Assembly: GCF_024168045.1 (NCBI RefSeq)
Contig: NZ_CP100126.1
Location: 1,133,501-1,197,500 of the forward strand
DNA length: 64,000 nucleotides
Direction of reading: 5' to 3'
Source: Dorea longicatena
GTDB lineage: Bacteria; Bacillota; Clostridia; Lachnospirales; Lachnospiraceae
The notes beneath the pieces were generated by a model. It saw only the letters and a list, made by a program, of their open reading frames with translations, was not told where the DNA came from and did no database searches. The stretch's first letter is position 1; each line of letters starts with the position of its first letter. Made by a program: the position numbers and the translations under genes. Positions 9,262 to 17,622 of this stretch are shown here, in pieces.

Positions 9262-10692
9262 ATGATTCAGATTATATGTAAAAGCGAGTCTTATACTTAT
9301 AATGCGTATCATATATTAAAGGCTTTTTATCCGTCGCAGGAAGTATCCTGCAAGACGGATGAAGAAGCCTCTAATTATGTAACGGTACAATTACCGGATG
9401 GTCAGGAAATTTTTGCAGAAACGGAGAATCTGCAAACGGAGAAAAAACGGCAGACAGACCTGAATCTGTATGACCAACTGGAGAAGATCACCGGAGAACC
9501 ACTTGCATGGGGAGTGCTTACAGGCGTACGTCCGACCAAGCTTGCTATGCAGAAGCTGGAAGCCGGCTGGAAAAAAGAAGATTATATCAGATGGGCATGG
9601 GAAAGCGCAAGAGTAAGAAAAGAAAAGGCAGTGCTTGCATGGGAGATTGCCGAGAGGGAGCGGAAGATTCTGGAAGAACTGGATTATGAAGAAGGGTACA
9701 GCTTGTATGTAGGAATCCCGTTCTGTCCGTCGGTCTGTTCTTATTGTTCTTTCAGTTCCGGACCGCTGGATCGCTGGGAAGAAAAAGTAGATGTATATGT
9801 AGATACACTTTGTAAAGAGTTGGAATTTATCGCAGAGCGTTCAAAAAATAAAAAGCTGAATACAATCTACATCGGCGGAGGTACACCGACTACTCTGACG
9901 GCAGAGCAGCTGGAACGACTGCTGGGATGGATTGATGAGAAATTTTCGAGAGAACATCTGTTGGAGTATACTGTAGAAGCAGGAAGACCAGACAGCATAA
10001 CAGAAGAAAAATTAAAGGTTATAAAGAGCCACGGCATTACCAGGATTTCCATCAATCCGCAGAGCATGCAGCAGAAGACACTGGATGCGATCGGAAGAAA
10101 ACATACCGTAGAAGAGATAAAAGAGGCCTATGCATTGGCCAGAGAGACCGGATTCGATAATATCAATATGGATATTATCGCAGGACTTCCGAGGGAAGAT
10201 ATTTCTGATATGGAAGATACATTGGCTCAGATCGCTCAGATGAAGCCGGACAGTCTGACGGTGCATTCACTGGCAATCAAGAGAGCGGCCAGAATGGAAA
10301 TGAGAGATTTACACCGGGATGTGAAGGAGACACATGACATCCTTTCCGGCATGATCGAAAAAGCAGCAAAAACAGCAGAAGAGATGGAACTTTTCCCGTA
10401 TTATCTGTACAGACAGAAGAATATTGCAGGGAATTTTGAAAATGTTGGTTATGCAAAGGTTGACAAAGCCGGAATATACAATATACTTATTATGGAAGAA
10501 AAACAATCTATTATTGCCGCAGGCGCAGGTGCGTCGACAAAAATCGTATTAAAGAATCCGATTCCTATGCCGGGCAGTAAAAAGAAGAAAATGACACGTC
10601 TGATCCGTCAGGAGAATGTCAAGGCAGTAGATGCCTATATCGACAGGATCGACGAAATGATAGAACGCAAAGGAGAATGGTTATGGCATTAA
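9262..10692 (+). CDS. hemZ: coproporphyrinogen dehydrogenase HemZ (radical SAM, HemN-like)
   Basis: HemN-family radical SAM protein. The CX3CX2C cluster lies at C155, C159 and C162 (CPSVCSYC), followed by the TIYIGGGTPTTL and INPQSMQQKTLDAIGR segments typical of HemN/HemW/HemZ. The long N-terminal part (about 150 residues), including GVLTGVRPTKL, marks it as HemZ rather than HemW. HemZ is linked to coproporphyrinogen oxidation, but in strict anaerobes with few heme genes the true role is unclear. It overlaps the hisS start by 10 nt, so the two are co-translated within this operon. Confidence 0.85.
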   Translation: MIQIICKSESYTYNAYHILKAFYPSQEVSCKTDEEASNYVTVQLPDGQEIFAETENLQTEKKRQTDLNLYDQLEKITGEPLAWGVLTGVRPTKLAMQKLEAGWKKEDYIRWAWESARVRKEKAVLAWEIAERERKILEELDYEEGYSLYVGIPFCPSVCSYCSFSSGPLDRWEEKVDVYVDTLCKELEFIAERSKNKKLNTIYIGGGTPTTLTAEQLERLLGWIDEKFSREHLLEYTVEAGRPDSITEEKLKVIKSHGITRISINPQSMQQKTLDAIGRKHTVEEIKEAYALARETGFDNINMDIIAGLPREDISDMEDTLAQIAQMKPDSLTVHSLAIKRAARMEMRDLHRDVKETHDILSGMIEKAAKTAEEMELFPYYLYRQKNIAGNFENVGYAKVDKAGIYNILIMEEKQSIIAAGAGASTKIVLKNPIPMPGSKKKKMTRLIRQENVKAVDAYIDRIDEMIERKGEWLWH

Positions 10693-11948
10693 AGAAAAAA
10701 CCGGTTACCGGTATGAAAGACATGCTCCCACGTGAGATGGAGATCCGTGATTACCTGATCGGACTTATTAAAGAGACGTATAAGACATACGGATTCTGTT
10801 CCATCGAGACACCGTGTGTGGAACATATCGAGAACCTGTGCAGCAAGCAGGGAGGAGACAACGAGAAACTGATCTTCAAGATTTTAAAAAGAGGTGAAAA
10901 ACTGAAGATCGATACAGCAAAAGAAGAGAATGATCTGGTGGATGGAGGTCTGCGTTACGACCTTACCGTACCGCTTGCCAGATATTATGCGAACCATTCG
11001 AATGAGCTTCCGGCACCGTTCAAAGCATTGCAGATCGGGAATGTATGGAGAGCAGACCGTCCGCAGAAAGGACGTTTCAGACAGTTCATGCAGTGCGATA
11101 TTGATATTCTGGGTGAACCGGGAAATCTTGCAGAGATTGAGCTGATTCTTGCAACCACAGCTATGCTTGGAAAGTTAAGCTTCCAGAACTTTACGGTATG
11201 TATCAATGACCGTAACATACTGAAGGCAATGGCTGCATATAGTGGCTTCCGTGAGGAAGACTATGATGAAGTCTTCATTATCCTGGATAAGATGGACAAG
11301 ATCGGGGCAGAAGGCGTTGCAAAAGAACTGGAAGAGATGGGATATGCAAAGGAAAATGTAGAGACTTATCTTCAGCTGTTTCAGGATGTTGCACCGGATG
11401 TGACAGGTATCCGTTTTCTGAAAGAAAAATTAGGAGACTGCTTAAGTGGAGAGACAGCAGATAGTATGGAAATGATCATTTCCAGCGTTGAGACTGCAAA
11501 GGAATGCGAATTTAATATCAAATTCGACCCGACACTTGTAAGAGGACAGTCTTACTATACAGGAACTATCTTTGAAGTAACAATGGATGACTTCGGCGGA
11601 TCAGTAGCCGGAGGCGGACGTTATGATAAGATGATCGGTAAATTTACCGGACAGGATACACCTGCATGTGGATTCTCCATCGGATTCGAGAGAATTGTTA
11701 TGCTGCTCCTGGAAAATGGATATGAAGTTCCGACTGTAAAAGAGAAGAAAGCATATCTGTTAGAAAAGAAGATGACAAAAGAAGGTCTTTTAAAAGTAAT
11801 GTCACTTGCAAAGACAGACCGTCAGGCAGGAAAACAGGTTCTGATCGTCAACATGAAAAAGAATAAGAAATTCCAGAAAGAACAACTGGCAGAAGATGGT
11901 TATATAGAAATCGTGGATTGCTATGCAGATTCCGTAGAGAACTTATAA
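10683..11948 (+). CDS. hisS: histidine-tRNA ligase
   Basis: Class II synthetase charging tRNA-His. Motif 1 is near the N-terminus (TGMKDMLP), motif 2 is FRQFMQCDIDILG, the histidine-A region is LVRGQSYYTGTIFE, and motif 3 is CGFSIGFERI. At 421 aa it is full length. An in-frame ATG at 10677 lies only 1 bp from the AGGAG at 10671-10675, so the ATG at 10683 (7-bp spacing, MALKKKP) is chosen. No T-box is seen; the gene is internal to the operon and overlaps hemZ. Confidence 0.95.
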   Translation: MALKKKPVTGMKDMLPREMEIRDYLIGLIKETYKTYGFCSIETPCVEHIENLCSKQGGDNEKLIFKILKRGEKLKIDTAKEENDLVDGGLRYDLTVPLARYYANHSNELPAPFKALQIGNVWRADRPQKGRFRQFMQCDIDILGEPGNLAEIELILATTAMLGKLSFQNFTVCINDRNILKAMAAYSGFREEDYDEVFIILDKMDKIGAEGVAKELEEMGYAKENVETYLQLFQDVAPDVTGIRFLKEKLGDCLSGETADSMEMIISSVETAKECEFNIKFDPTLVRGQSYYTGTIFEVTMDDFGGSVAGGGRYDKMIGKFTGQDTPACGFSIGFERIVMLLLENGYEVPTVKEKKAYLLEKKMTKEGLLKVMSLAKTDRQAGKQVLIVNMKKNKKFQKEQLAEDGYIEIVDCYADSVENL

Positions 11949-11972
11949 TATGTTTTAGAGAACAATAAATCA

Positions 11973-11988
11973 CGGCGTAAAGACGCCG
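11973..11988 (+). other. GC-rich hairpin just ahead of the aspS ribosome binding site
   Basis: A perfect CGGCGT/ACGCCG stem with an AAAG tetraloop ends 5 nt before the AGGAG of aspS. There is no T run, so it is not an intrinsic terminator. It may stabilise the processed mRNA end or tune aspS translation. Confidence 0.5.
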
Positions 11989-12007
11989 AAAAAGGAGAAA
12001 AAAGAAC

Positions 12008-13816
12008 ATGGCAGAATCAATGAAAGGGTTGAAAAGAACCCATAGATGTACAGAATTATCTGCAGCCAATGTAGGAGAAAAAGTTACCATCATGGGATGG
12101 GTACAGAAGAACCGCAACAAAGGAGGTCTGGTATTTGTAGATGTCAGAGATCGCTCCGGTATCATTCAGGTGGTATTTGAAGAAGGAAAATCAGAAGCAG
12201 CGCTGATCGAAAAAGCAGCAAAGCTTCGTGCAGAATATGTAGTAGCAATCGTGGGAACGGTTGCAAAGCGTTCCGGTGCGGTGAATGATCATCTTGCAAC
12301 AGGTGAAATTGAGGTACTTCCGGAAGAACTCCGTATTCTTTCCGAGTCAGAGACACCTCCGTTCCACATTGAAGAAAATTCCAAGACAAAAGAAGAAGTA
12401 CGTCTGAAATACAGATATCTGGACCTCAGGAGACCGGATCTGCAGCGCAATCTGATGATGAGAAGTAAAGTTGCAACTCTGACACGTCAGTTCCTTGCAG
12501 AAGAAGGATTTCTGGAGATTGAGACACCGGTCCTGATCAAGAGTACACCGGAAGGAGCAAGAGATTACCTGGTACCGAGCCGTATCCAACAGGGACAGTT
12601 CTATGCACTGCCGCAGTCGCCGCAATTATTCAAACAGTTACTGATGTGCTCCGGATATGACAGATATTTTCAGATTGCAAAATGTTTCCGTGACGAAGAC
12701 TTACGTGCAGACCGTCAGCCGGAATTCACACAGATTGATATGGAGTTATCTTTTGTAGATGTTGATGATGTCATCGAGGTAAATGAAAGACTGCTTGCAA
12801 AATTATTCAAAGAAGTACTGGGGGTAGAAGTATCCCTTCCGATCCAGAGAATGACATGGCAGGAGGCAATGGATCGCTTTGGTTCTGACAAGCCGGATAT
12901 CCGTTTCGGTATGGAACTGACGAATGTTACAGATGTTGTAAAAGACTGCGAGTTCGTTGTATTCAAAAATGCAATTGAAAATGGTGGAACTGTTCGCGGT
13001 ATCAACGCCAAAGGACAGGGTGGAATGGCCCGCAAGAAGATCGACAAGCTGGTTGATTTTGCGAAAGATTACGGCGCAAAAGGACTTGCCTATATTGCAA
13101 TCCATGAAGACGGAACTGTAAAATCCTCATTTGCCAAATTTATGACAGATGACGAGATGAAAGCGCTGATCGAGGCAATGGGCGGAGAGAACGGTGACCT
13201 GTTATTATTCGCGGCAGATAAGAATAAAGTTGTATGGGATACACTTGGAGCACTTCGTCTGGAACTTGCCCGCCAGATGGAACTCCTTGATAAAAACGAA
13301 TACAAATTCCTGTGGGTAACAGAGTTCCCGCTTCTTGAGTGGAGTGAAGAACAGAACCGCTTCACGGCAATGCATCATCCGTTTACGATGCCGATGGAAG
13401 AAGATCTTCAGTATATCGACAGTGATCCGGGAAGAGTGCGTGCGAAAGCATACGATATCGTATTAAATGGTAATGAAATCGGTGGCGGAAGTGTCAGAAT
13501 CTTCGATCAGGATATTCAGAGCAAGATGTTCAAAGTACTTGGATTTACGGAAGAACAGGCTCAGGAGCAGTTCGGATTCCTTCTGACAGCATTCAAATAC
13601 GGAGTACCGCCGCACGCAGGACTGGCTTACGGTCTGGACCGTCTGGTTATGCTGATGGCAAAACAGGACAGCATCCGTGACGTGATCGCATTCCCGAAGG
13701 TAAAAGATGCATCTGACCTGATGACAGAAGCACCGGGACATGTAGATGCAAAACAGCTGGAGGAACTCGGAATTGCAGTTGTGGCAAAGGAAGAGAAGAA
13801 AGACGACGCTGAGTAA
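12008..13816 (+). CDS. aspS: aspartate-tRNA ligase
   Basis: Class IIb synthetase charging tRNA-Asp. The N-terminal OB fold (VTIMGWVQKNRNKGGLVFVD) binds the anticodon. Motif 2 (CFRDEDLRADRQPEFTQID) and motif 3 (AGLAYGLDRLVMLM) are intact, and the large insertion between them (about residues 280-420) is the bacterial GAD domain. At 602 aa it has normal bacterial length. The RBS GGAG lies 10 bp before the ATG. It ends the recJ-to-aspS operon and is followed by a terminator. Discriminating versus non-discriminating activity cannot be told from this sequence. Confidence 0.96.
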   Translation: MAESMKGLKRTHRCTELSAANVGEKVTIMGWVQKNRNKGGLVFVDVRDRSGIIQVVFEEGKSEAALIEKAAKLRAEYVVAIVGTVAKRSGAVNDHLATGEIEVLPEELRILSESETPPFHIEENSKTKEEVRLKYRYLDLRRPDLQRNLMMRSKVATLTRQFLAEEGFLEIETPVLIKSTPEGARDYLVPSRIQQGQFYALPQSPQLFKQLLMCSGYDRYFQIAKCFRDEDLRADRQPEFTQIDMELSFVDVDDVIEVNERLLAKLFKEVLGVEVSLPIQRMTWQEAMDRFGSDKPDIRFGMELTNVTDVVKDCEFVVFKNAIENGGTVRGINAKGQGGMARKKIDKLVDFAKDYGAKGLAYIAIHEDGTVKSSFAKFMTDDEMKALIEAMGGENGDLLLFAADKNKVVWDTLGALRLELARQMELLDKNEYKFLWVTEFPLLEWSEEQNRFTAMHHPFTMPMEEDLQYIDSDPGRVRAKAYDIVLNGNEIGGGSVRIFDQDIQSKMFKVLGFTEEQAQEQFGFLLTAFKYGVPPHAGLAYGLDRLVMLMAKQDSIRDVIAFPKVKDASDLMTEAPGHVDAKQLEELGIAVVAKEEKKDDAE

Positions 13817-13827
13817 GTAAAGAATAA

Positions 13828-13870
13828 AATGCCGGGAACAGTCAGATAAAGATTATTCCTGGCATTTATT
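13828..13870 (+). terminator. intrinsic terminator after aspS
   Basis: An 11-bp stem with one G-U pair (13828-13838 with 13856-13866, AATGCC.../...GGCATT) is followed by a short T-rich tail. It separates aspS from the tRNA-Gly promoter. Confidence 0.75.
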
Positions 13871-13924
13871 AAATTATTTGAATTTTCAGATAGAAAGAAA
13901 AATTCAAAAAACTTGAAAAAGATA

Positions 13925-13953
13925 TTGACATAATGAGAAAGTTGCGATATACT
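13925..13953 (+). promoter_or_regulatory. strong sigma-A promoter for the tRNA-Gly pair
   Basis: Consensus TTGACA (13925-13930), exactly 17 bp, then TATACT (13948-13953). The first tRNA begins 45 bp downstream of the -10, which allows a short 5' leader. Confidence 0.9.
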
Positions 13954-13998
13954 AAATATCGTTCTGATGAATACGAAAACATAAAATATACTTGATGT

Positions 13999-14071
13999 GC
14001 GATAGTAGTACAGTTGGTAGTACGCCACCTTGCCAAGGTGGAGGTCGCGGGTTCGAGTCCCGTCTGTCGCT
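13999..14071 (+). tRNA. tRNA-Gly (anticodon GCC), copy 1
   Basis: A 73-nt cloverleaf: acceptor GCGATAG/CTGTCGC, D arm GTAC/GTAC, anticodon stem CCACC/GGTGG with loop TTGCCAA (anticodon GCC), 5-nt variable loop, T arm GCGGG/CCCGT with TTCGAGT, discriminator T. CCA is not encoded. It is identical to the second copy 29 bp downstream. Confidence 0.97.
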
Positions 14072-14079
14072 CTGAAAAG

Positions 14080-14200
14080 ACGTTGCAAGTAGTTGTTATG
14101 CGATAGTAGTACAGTTGGTAGTACGCCACCTTGCCAAGGTGGAGGTCGCGGGTTCGAGTCCCGTCTGTCGCTCTGAATTGACTGTTTGCAACGTTTTTTT
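14080..14200 (+). terminator. inverted repeat enclosing tRNA-Gly copy 2, ending in a T run
   Basis: The nine bases at 14080-14088 (ACGTTGCAA) are a perfect inverted repeat of 14186-14194, and the second arm runs straight into seven T (14194-14200). The stem can therefore form only by enclosing the whole second tRNA. The T run presumably terminates the transcript; whether the long-range stem matters is unknown. Confidence 0.55.
14100..14172 (+). tRNA. tRNA-Gly (anticodon GCC), copy 2
   Basis: Identical to copy 1 over all 73 nt, and even the first three bases after the gene (CTG) match, which points to a recent tandem duplication. Both copies share the promoter at 13925-13953. CCA is not encoded. 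Confidence 0.97.
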
Positions 14201-14234
14201 GTTGTACTAATTTACGAGCAGAGAAAGAATCCGA

Positions 14235-14264
14235 TTGAAATCATATGTGGCACTGTGCTATACT
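14235..14264 (+). promoter_or_regulatory. sigma-A promoter for hom
   Basis: TTGAAA (14235-14240), 18-bp spacer, TATACT (14259-14264) with TGC directly before it. It lies 52 bp ahead of the hom ATG. Confidence 0.75.
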
Positions 14265-14316
14265 AAAGTGTACATAAACAAAAAGAGAGTGAACAAGAAA
14301 ACGAGGATGTGAGAAG

Positions 14317-15603
14317 ATGAATCAGGAAAGAGTAGTAAAAGCAGGTCTTCTGGGACTTGGAACGGTTGGCAGTGGTGTATATAAGCTTGTAGAATGCCAG
14401 AAAGATGAGATGGCAATGAAAGCCGGGGCAGGTCTTAAGATCCAGAAGATACTGGTACATAACATGAATAAGAAGAGAAAAGGCGTAGACCAGTCTCTTT
14501 TAACAGATAAGTGGGAAGATATCATTAACGATGATGAAATCGAGATCGTGATCGAGGTGATGGGTGGCATTGAGCCTGCAAGAACTATGATTCTGGAAGC
14601 TCTGCATGCAGGGAAGAATGTTGTAACTGCAAATAAAGATCTGGTGGCAACACATGGACATGAACTTCTGGAAGCTGCAGAAGAAAGTGGAGTGGACTTC
14701 TTATTTGAGGCAGCCGTAGCAGGAGCAATCCCGATCATCCGTCCACTGAAGCAGTGTCTGGCGGCAAATGAGATCCAGGAAGTCATCGGTATTGTCAATG
14801 GTACAACGAACTTTATCCTGACCAAGATGATCGAAGAAGGCATGGATTTTGGCGATGCACTGGCACTTGCTACCGAGCTTGGCTATGCTGAGGCAGACCC
14901 GACAGCCGATATCGAAGGACTGGATGCCGGACGTAAAGTAGCGATCATGGCATCGATCGCATTCCATTCCAGAGTGACATTTGATGATGTATATACAGAA
15001 GGAATTACGAAGATTACGGCAAAAGACGTAGAGTACGCAGAAGAATTCGGTGACGTGATAAAATTGCTCGGTGTCGCACATAATACAGAAGGTGGTATAG
15101 AAGTTGCAGTACATCCGATGATGATTCCGAAGGAGCATCCTCTTGCATCTGTCAGAGATTCCTTTAATGCAGTATTCGTACATTCCGATGCAGCAGATGA
15201 TACGATGTTTTATGGACGTGGAGCGGGAGAACTTCCGACAGCCAGCGCGATCATGGGTGATGTGATCGATGTGATCCGTGATATTCAGTATCATTGTACG
15301 GGAAGAATCAGCTGCACCTGTTATCGTGACACACCGGTAAAGGATTTTAAAGAAGTAAAGAATAAATTCTATATCCGTATGCTGGTGGATAATAAACCGG
15401 GTGTGCTTGCAGCAATCGCGAGTGTATTTGGAGTGCATAAGGTAAGTATTGCCAGAGTCATCCAGAAGACGGAGGCAGATGATGCGGCAGAACTGGTTAT
15501 CGTGACAGAAGCAGTAAAGGAAAAGCATCTGGAAGATGCACTGGAACATTTGGCGGATATGGATACGACACGTGAGATCGGAACTGTGATCCGTGAATAT
15601 TAG
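14317..15603 (+). CDS. hom: homoserine dehydrogenase
   Basis: NAD(P)H-dependent reduction of aspartate semialdehyde to homoserine, the branch point to threonine and methionine. The N-terminal Rossmann segment GLLGLGTVGSGVYKLVE binds the cofactor, ANKDLVATHG and NGTTNFILTKM are catalytic-domain signatures, and AEADPTADIEGLDAGRK follows. The C-terminal 80 residues (YIRMLVDNKPGVLAAIA) form an ACT domain, which normally mediates feedback inhibition by threonine. At 428 aa it is a normal monofunctional enzyme. It is monocistronic: own promoter before, terminator after. Confidence 0.96.
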   Translation: MNQERVVKAGLLGLGTVGSGVYKLVECQKDEMAMKAGAGLKIQKILVHNMNKKRKGVDQSLLTDKWEDIINDDEIEIVIEVMGGIEPARTMILEALHAGKNVVTANKDLVATHGHELLEAAEESGVDFLFEAAVAGAIPIIRPLKQCLAANEIQEVIGIVNGTTNFILTKMIEEGMDFGDALALATELGYAEADPTADIEGLDAGRKVAIMASIAFHSRVTFDDVYTEGITKITAKDVEYAEEFGDVIKLLGVAHNTEGGIEVAVHPMMIPKEHPLASVRDSFNAVFVHSDAADDTMFYGRGAGELPTASAIMGDVIDVIRDIQYHCTGRISCTCYRDTPVKDFKEVKNKFYIRMLVDNKPGVLAAIASVFGVHKVSIARVIQKTEADDAAELVIVTEAVKEKHLEDALEHLADMDTTREIGTVIREY

Positions 15604-15628
15604 AGCATAAATAGCAGAATATTTTTAA

Positions 15629-15661
15629 AGGACGGAGACTGTAACAAGCTCCGTCTTTTAT
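15629..15661 (+). terminator. intrinsic terminator after hom
   Basis: Stem GACGGAG/CTCCGTC (15631-15637 with 15649-15655) with an 11-nt loop and TTTTAT tail. Confidence 0.85.
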
Positions 15662-15685
15662 AATCGGATAAGGAGTGAAGATGAG

Positions 15686-17053
15686 ATGGAGGAACAGAAA
15701 AAAAGAAATCCTCTGGAGACAGAAAAAGAAGGAAAACTGATCGCGAAATTTGCAATTCCGGCAATTATCAGTATGCTGGTGAGCTCGTTATATAATATTG
15801 TAGACCAGATCTTCATCGGACAGGGAGTCGGACTTCTGGGAAATGCGGCGACCAATATCGCATTTCCGGTGTCGATCATCTGTACGGCAACAGCGCTTCT
15901 TCTGGGAATCGGCAGTGCATCGAATTTTAACCTGTGTTCCGGTGCGGGAGATCATGAGAAGGCAAGCAGGATCGCAGGAACCGGACTTGCTATGCTGGTG
16001 ATCTGCGGAGTGATCATTGCGGCGGTCACACTTGTATTTTTGAATCCGTTACTGCACATCTTTGGGGTAACAGCGAAGATCCTGCCATACGCACAGGATT
16101 ACACGGGGATTACCGCATTCGGAATACCGTTTCTAATCCTGACGACGGGTGGGAATCATCTGATCCGTGCAGACAGAAGTCCGACATATTCGATGACGTG
16201 TATGCTGACGGGAGCAATCATTAATACGATCTTAGATCCGTTATTTATCTTCGGATTCCATTGGGGAATCAAAGGTGCTGCCTGGGCAACCGTGATCGGT
16301 CAGATCGTATCAGGTATTATGGTCATTGTATATTTCGGACGATTCCGTAAAATGGAACTGAAAAAAGAGATGTTCCGTCCGTCAGGAAAGATTTTGAAGA
16401 AGATCATATCACTGGGAATGGCTTCCTGTATCAATCAGATTGCTATGGCTGTGGTACAGGTCACGATGAATAATACATTGCGGCATTATGGAGCGGCTTC
16501 TGTGTATGGAACGGATATTCCACTGGCATGCGTGGGGGTGATCTCTAAAGTAAATATGGTGTTTATGGCAATCGCAATCGGGATTTCACAGGGCTGCCAG
16601 CCAATCTGGGGATTCAATTACGGTGCGGAGGCGTATGACAGGGTGAAGAGGACCTATTGGAAAGCATTCCAGATCGCCATGACGGTTGGCATTGTATTTT
16701 TTCTGTGTTTCCAGTTCTTCCCGATGCAGCTTGTGAGTATCTTTGGTACAGGAAGTAAGGAATATTATCAATTTGCAGCGAGATATTTCCGGATTTTTAT
16801 GTTCATGACATTTATCAATGGAATACAGCCGATGTCCTCCGGATTTTTTACATCGATCGGTAAGGCAAAGCTGGGTATTGTAGTTTCACTTACAAGGCAG
16901 GTGATTTTCCTGCTTCCACTGATACTTATTTTCCCGCTTTATATGGGAATTGATGGTGTAATGTATGCAGGACCGATTGCTGATGCAGCAGCAGGAATTG
17001 TTGCAATAGGGTTTGCGCTAAAAGAGCTTCGTGCGATGGATGAGATTGCATAG
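15686..17053 (+). CDS. MATE family efflux transporter
   Basis: Twelve-helix multidrug/toxin extrusion antiporter in the membrane, exporting cationic drugs or metabolites with Na+ or H+ influx. At 455 aa it has family length; the first helix SMLVSSLYNIVDQIFIGQGV and the symmetrical QPIWGFNYGA segment are typical of the MepA-like clostridial group. AGGAG at 15671-15675 sets the start at 15686; an ATG at 15681 is out of frame. A MarR regulator with its own promoter follows and may control it or a nearby gene. The transported substrate cannot be read from the sequence. Confidence 0.93.
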   Translation: MEEQKKRNPLETEKEGKLIAKFAIPAIISMLVSSLYNIVDQIFIGQGVGLLGNAATNIAFPVSIICTATALLLGIGSASNFNLCSGAGDHEKASRIAGTGLAMLVICGVIIAAVTLVFLNPLLHIFGVTAKILPYAQDYTGITAFGIPFLILTTGGNHLIRADRSPTYSMTCMLTGAIINTILDPLFIFGFHWGIKGAAWATVIGQIVSGIMVIVYFGRFRKMELKKEMFRPSGKILKKIISLGMASCINQIAMAVVQVTMNNTLRHYGAASVYGTDIPLACVGVISKVNMVFMAIAIGISQGCQPIWGFNYGAEAYDRVKRTYWKAFQIAMTVGIVFFLCFQFFPMQLVSIFGTGSKEYYQFAARYFRIFMFMTFINGIQPMSSGFFTSIGKAKLGIVVSLTRQVIFLLPLILIFPLYMGIDGVMYAGPIADAAAGIVAIGFALKELRAMDEIA

Positions 17054-17074
17054 CCTGTTGGAATATGGTAAAAT
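17046..17074 (+). promoter_or_regulatory. promoter for the MarR gene
   Basis: TTGCAT (17046-17051), 17 bp, TAAAAT (17069-17074) with an extended -10 TGG. The -35 overlaps the last codons of the MATE gene. Confidence 0.6.
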
Positions 17075-17090
17075 AAATTGATTGAATGAG

Positions 17091-17122
17091 TCCGTCCGGG
17101 GATGTGAATCTTCCCGGACGGA
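17091..17122 (+). other. perfect GC-rich hairpin in the marR leader
   Basis: A 10-bp stem TCCGTCCGGG/CCCGGACGGA with a 12-nt loop lies about 10 bp past the expected transcription start and 33 bp before the marR ATG. No T run follows, so it is not a classic terminator. It could be an operator palindrome or an mRNA structure. Confidence 0.6.
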
Positions 17123-17155
17123 TGATGTTTACAGGGGAATGGGAGAAGACAAAGG

Positions 17156-17587
17156 ATGAAAGAACGATTACCCGTTGGATTTATGTTTAAACAGATTAAT
17201 AATATTTACGAGAAAGAATTCAACAGTCTGCTCCGCGGGATTGGGATCACATCGTCACAGTGTGCGGTGCTGGATTACCTTCTTGGCAGCAGCAAAGAAT
17301 TCATGAATCAGAAAGACATTGAGAAAGCACTAAGTCTTAAGAATCCGACGGTGACAGGAATCTTAAAAAGGCTGGATGAAAAGGGGTTCATTCTGGCGGT
17401 TCCAAGTAATCAGGATAAAAGATGCAAGAACATATACCCGACAGAAAAAGCGTACGATATCCAGAAAAAAATGGATAACTACCGGAAGAAGATCGACCGG
17501 CGGCTTACGATCGGAATGAGTAAAAAAGAAATTGCAGCATTGGAAAAGATGCTGGACAGGGTCCTTTATAATATCAGTGATCCGTAG
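17156..17587 (+). CDS. MarR family transcriptional regulator
   Basis: Small winged-helix repressor (143 aa). The recognition-helix region KDIEKALSLKNPTVTGILKRLDEKGF followed by a positively charged wing (SNQDKRCKNIYPTEKA) is diagnostic of MarR proteins. Such regulators bind palindromic operators near their own gene and release DNA on binding phenolic or lipophilic ligands. It follows the MATE exporter on the same strand, behind its own promoter, with a perfect hairpin between promoter and start. The pump is the most likely partner but this is inference. Confidence 0.88.
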   Translation: MKERLPVGFMFKQINNIYEKEFNSLLRGIGITSSQCAVLDYLLGSSKEFMNQKDIEKALSLKNPTVTGILKRLDEKGFILAVPSNQDKRCKNIYPTEKAYDIQKKMDNYRKKIDRRLTIGMSKKEIAALEKMLDRVLYNISDP

Positions 17588-17622
17588 ACAGAACGAAAAG
17601 CAGAGAGACAGGAGATGTAAAA

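Noticed and set aside
14701-15549. Long antisense open frame (282 codons) opposite hom.
   Set aside because: It mirrors the codon pattern of the strongly supported hom gene, has no ribosome binding site and no recognisable product. The same applies to the 293-codon frame opposite recJ at 3823-4704.
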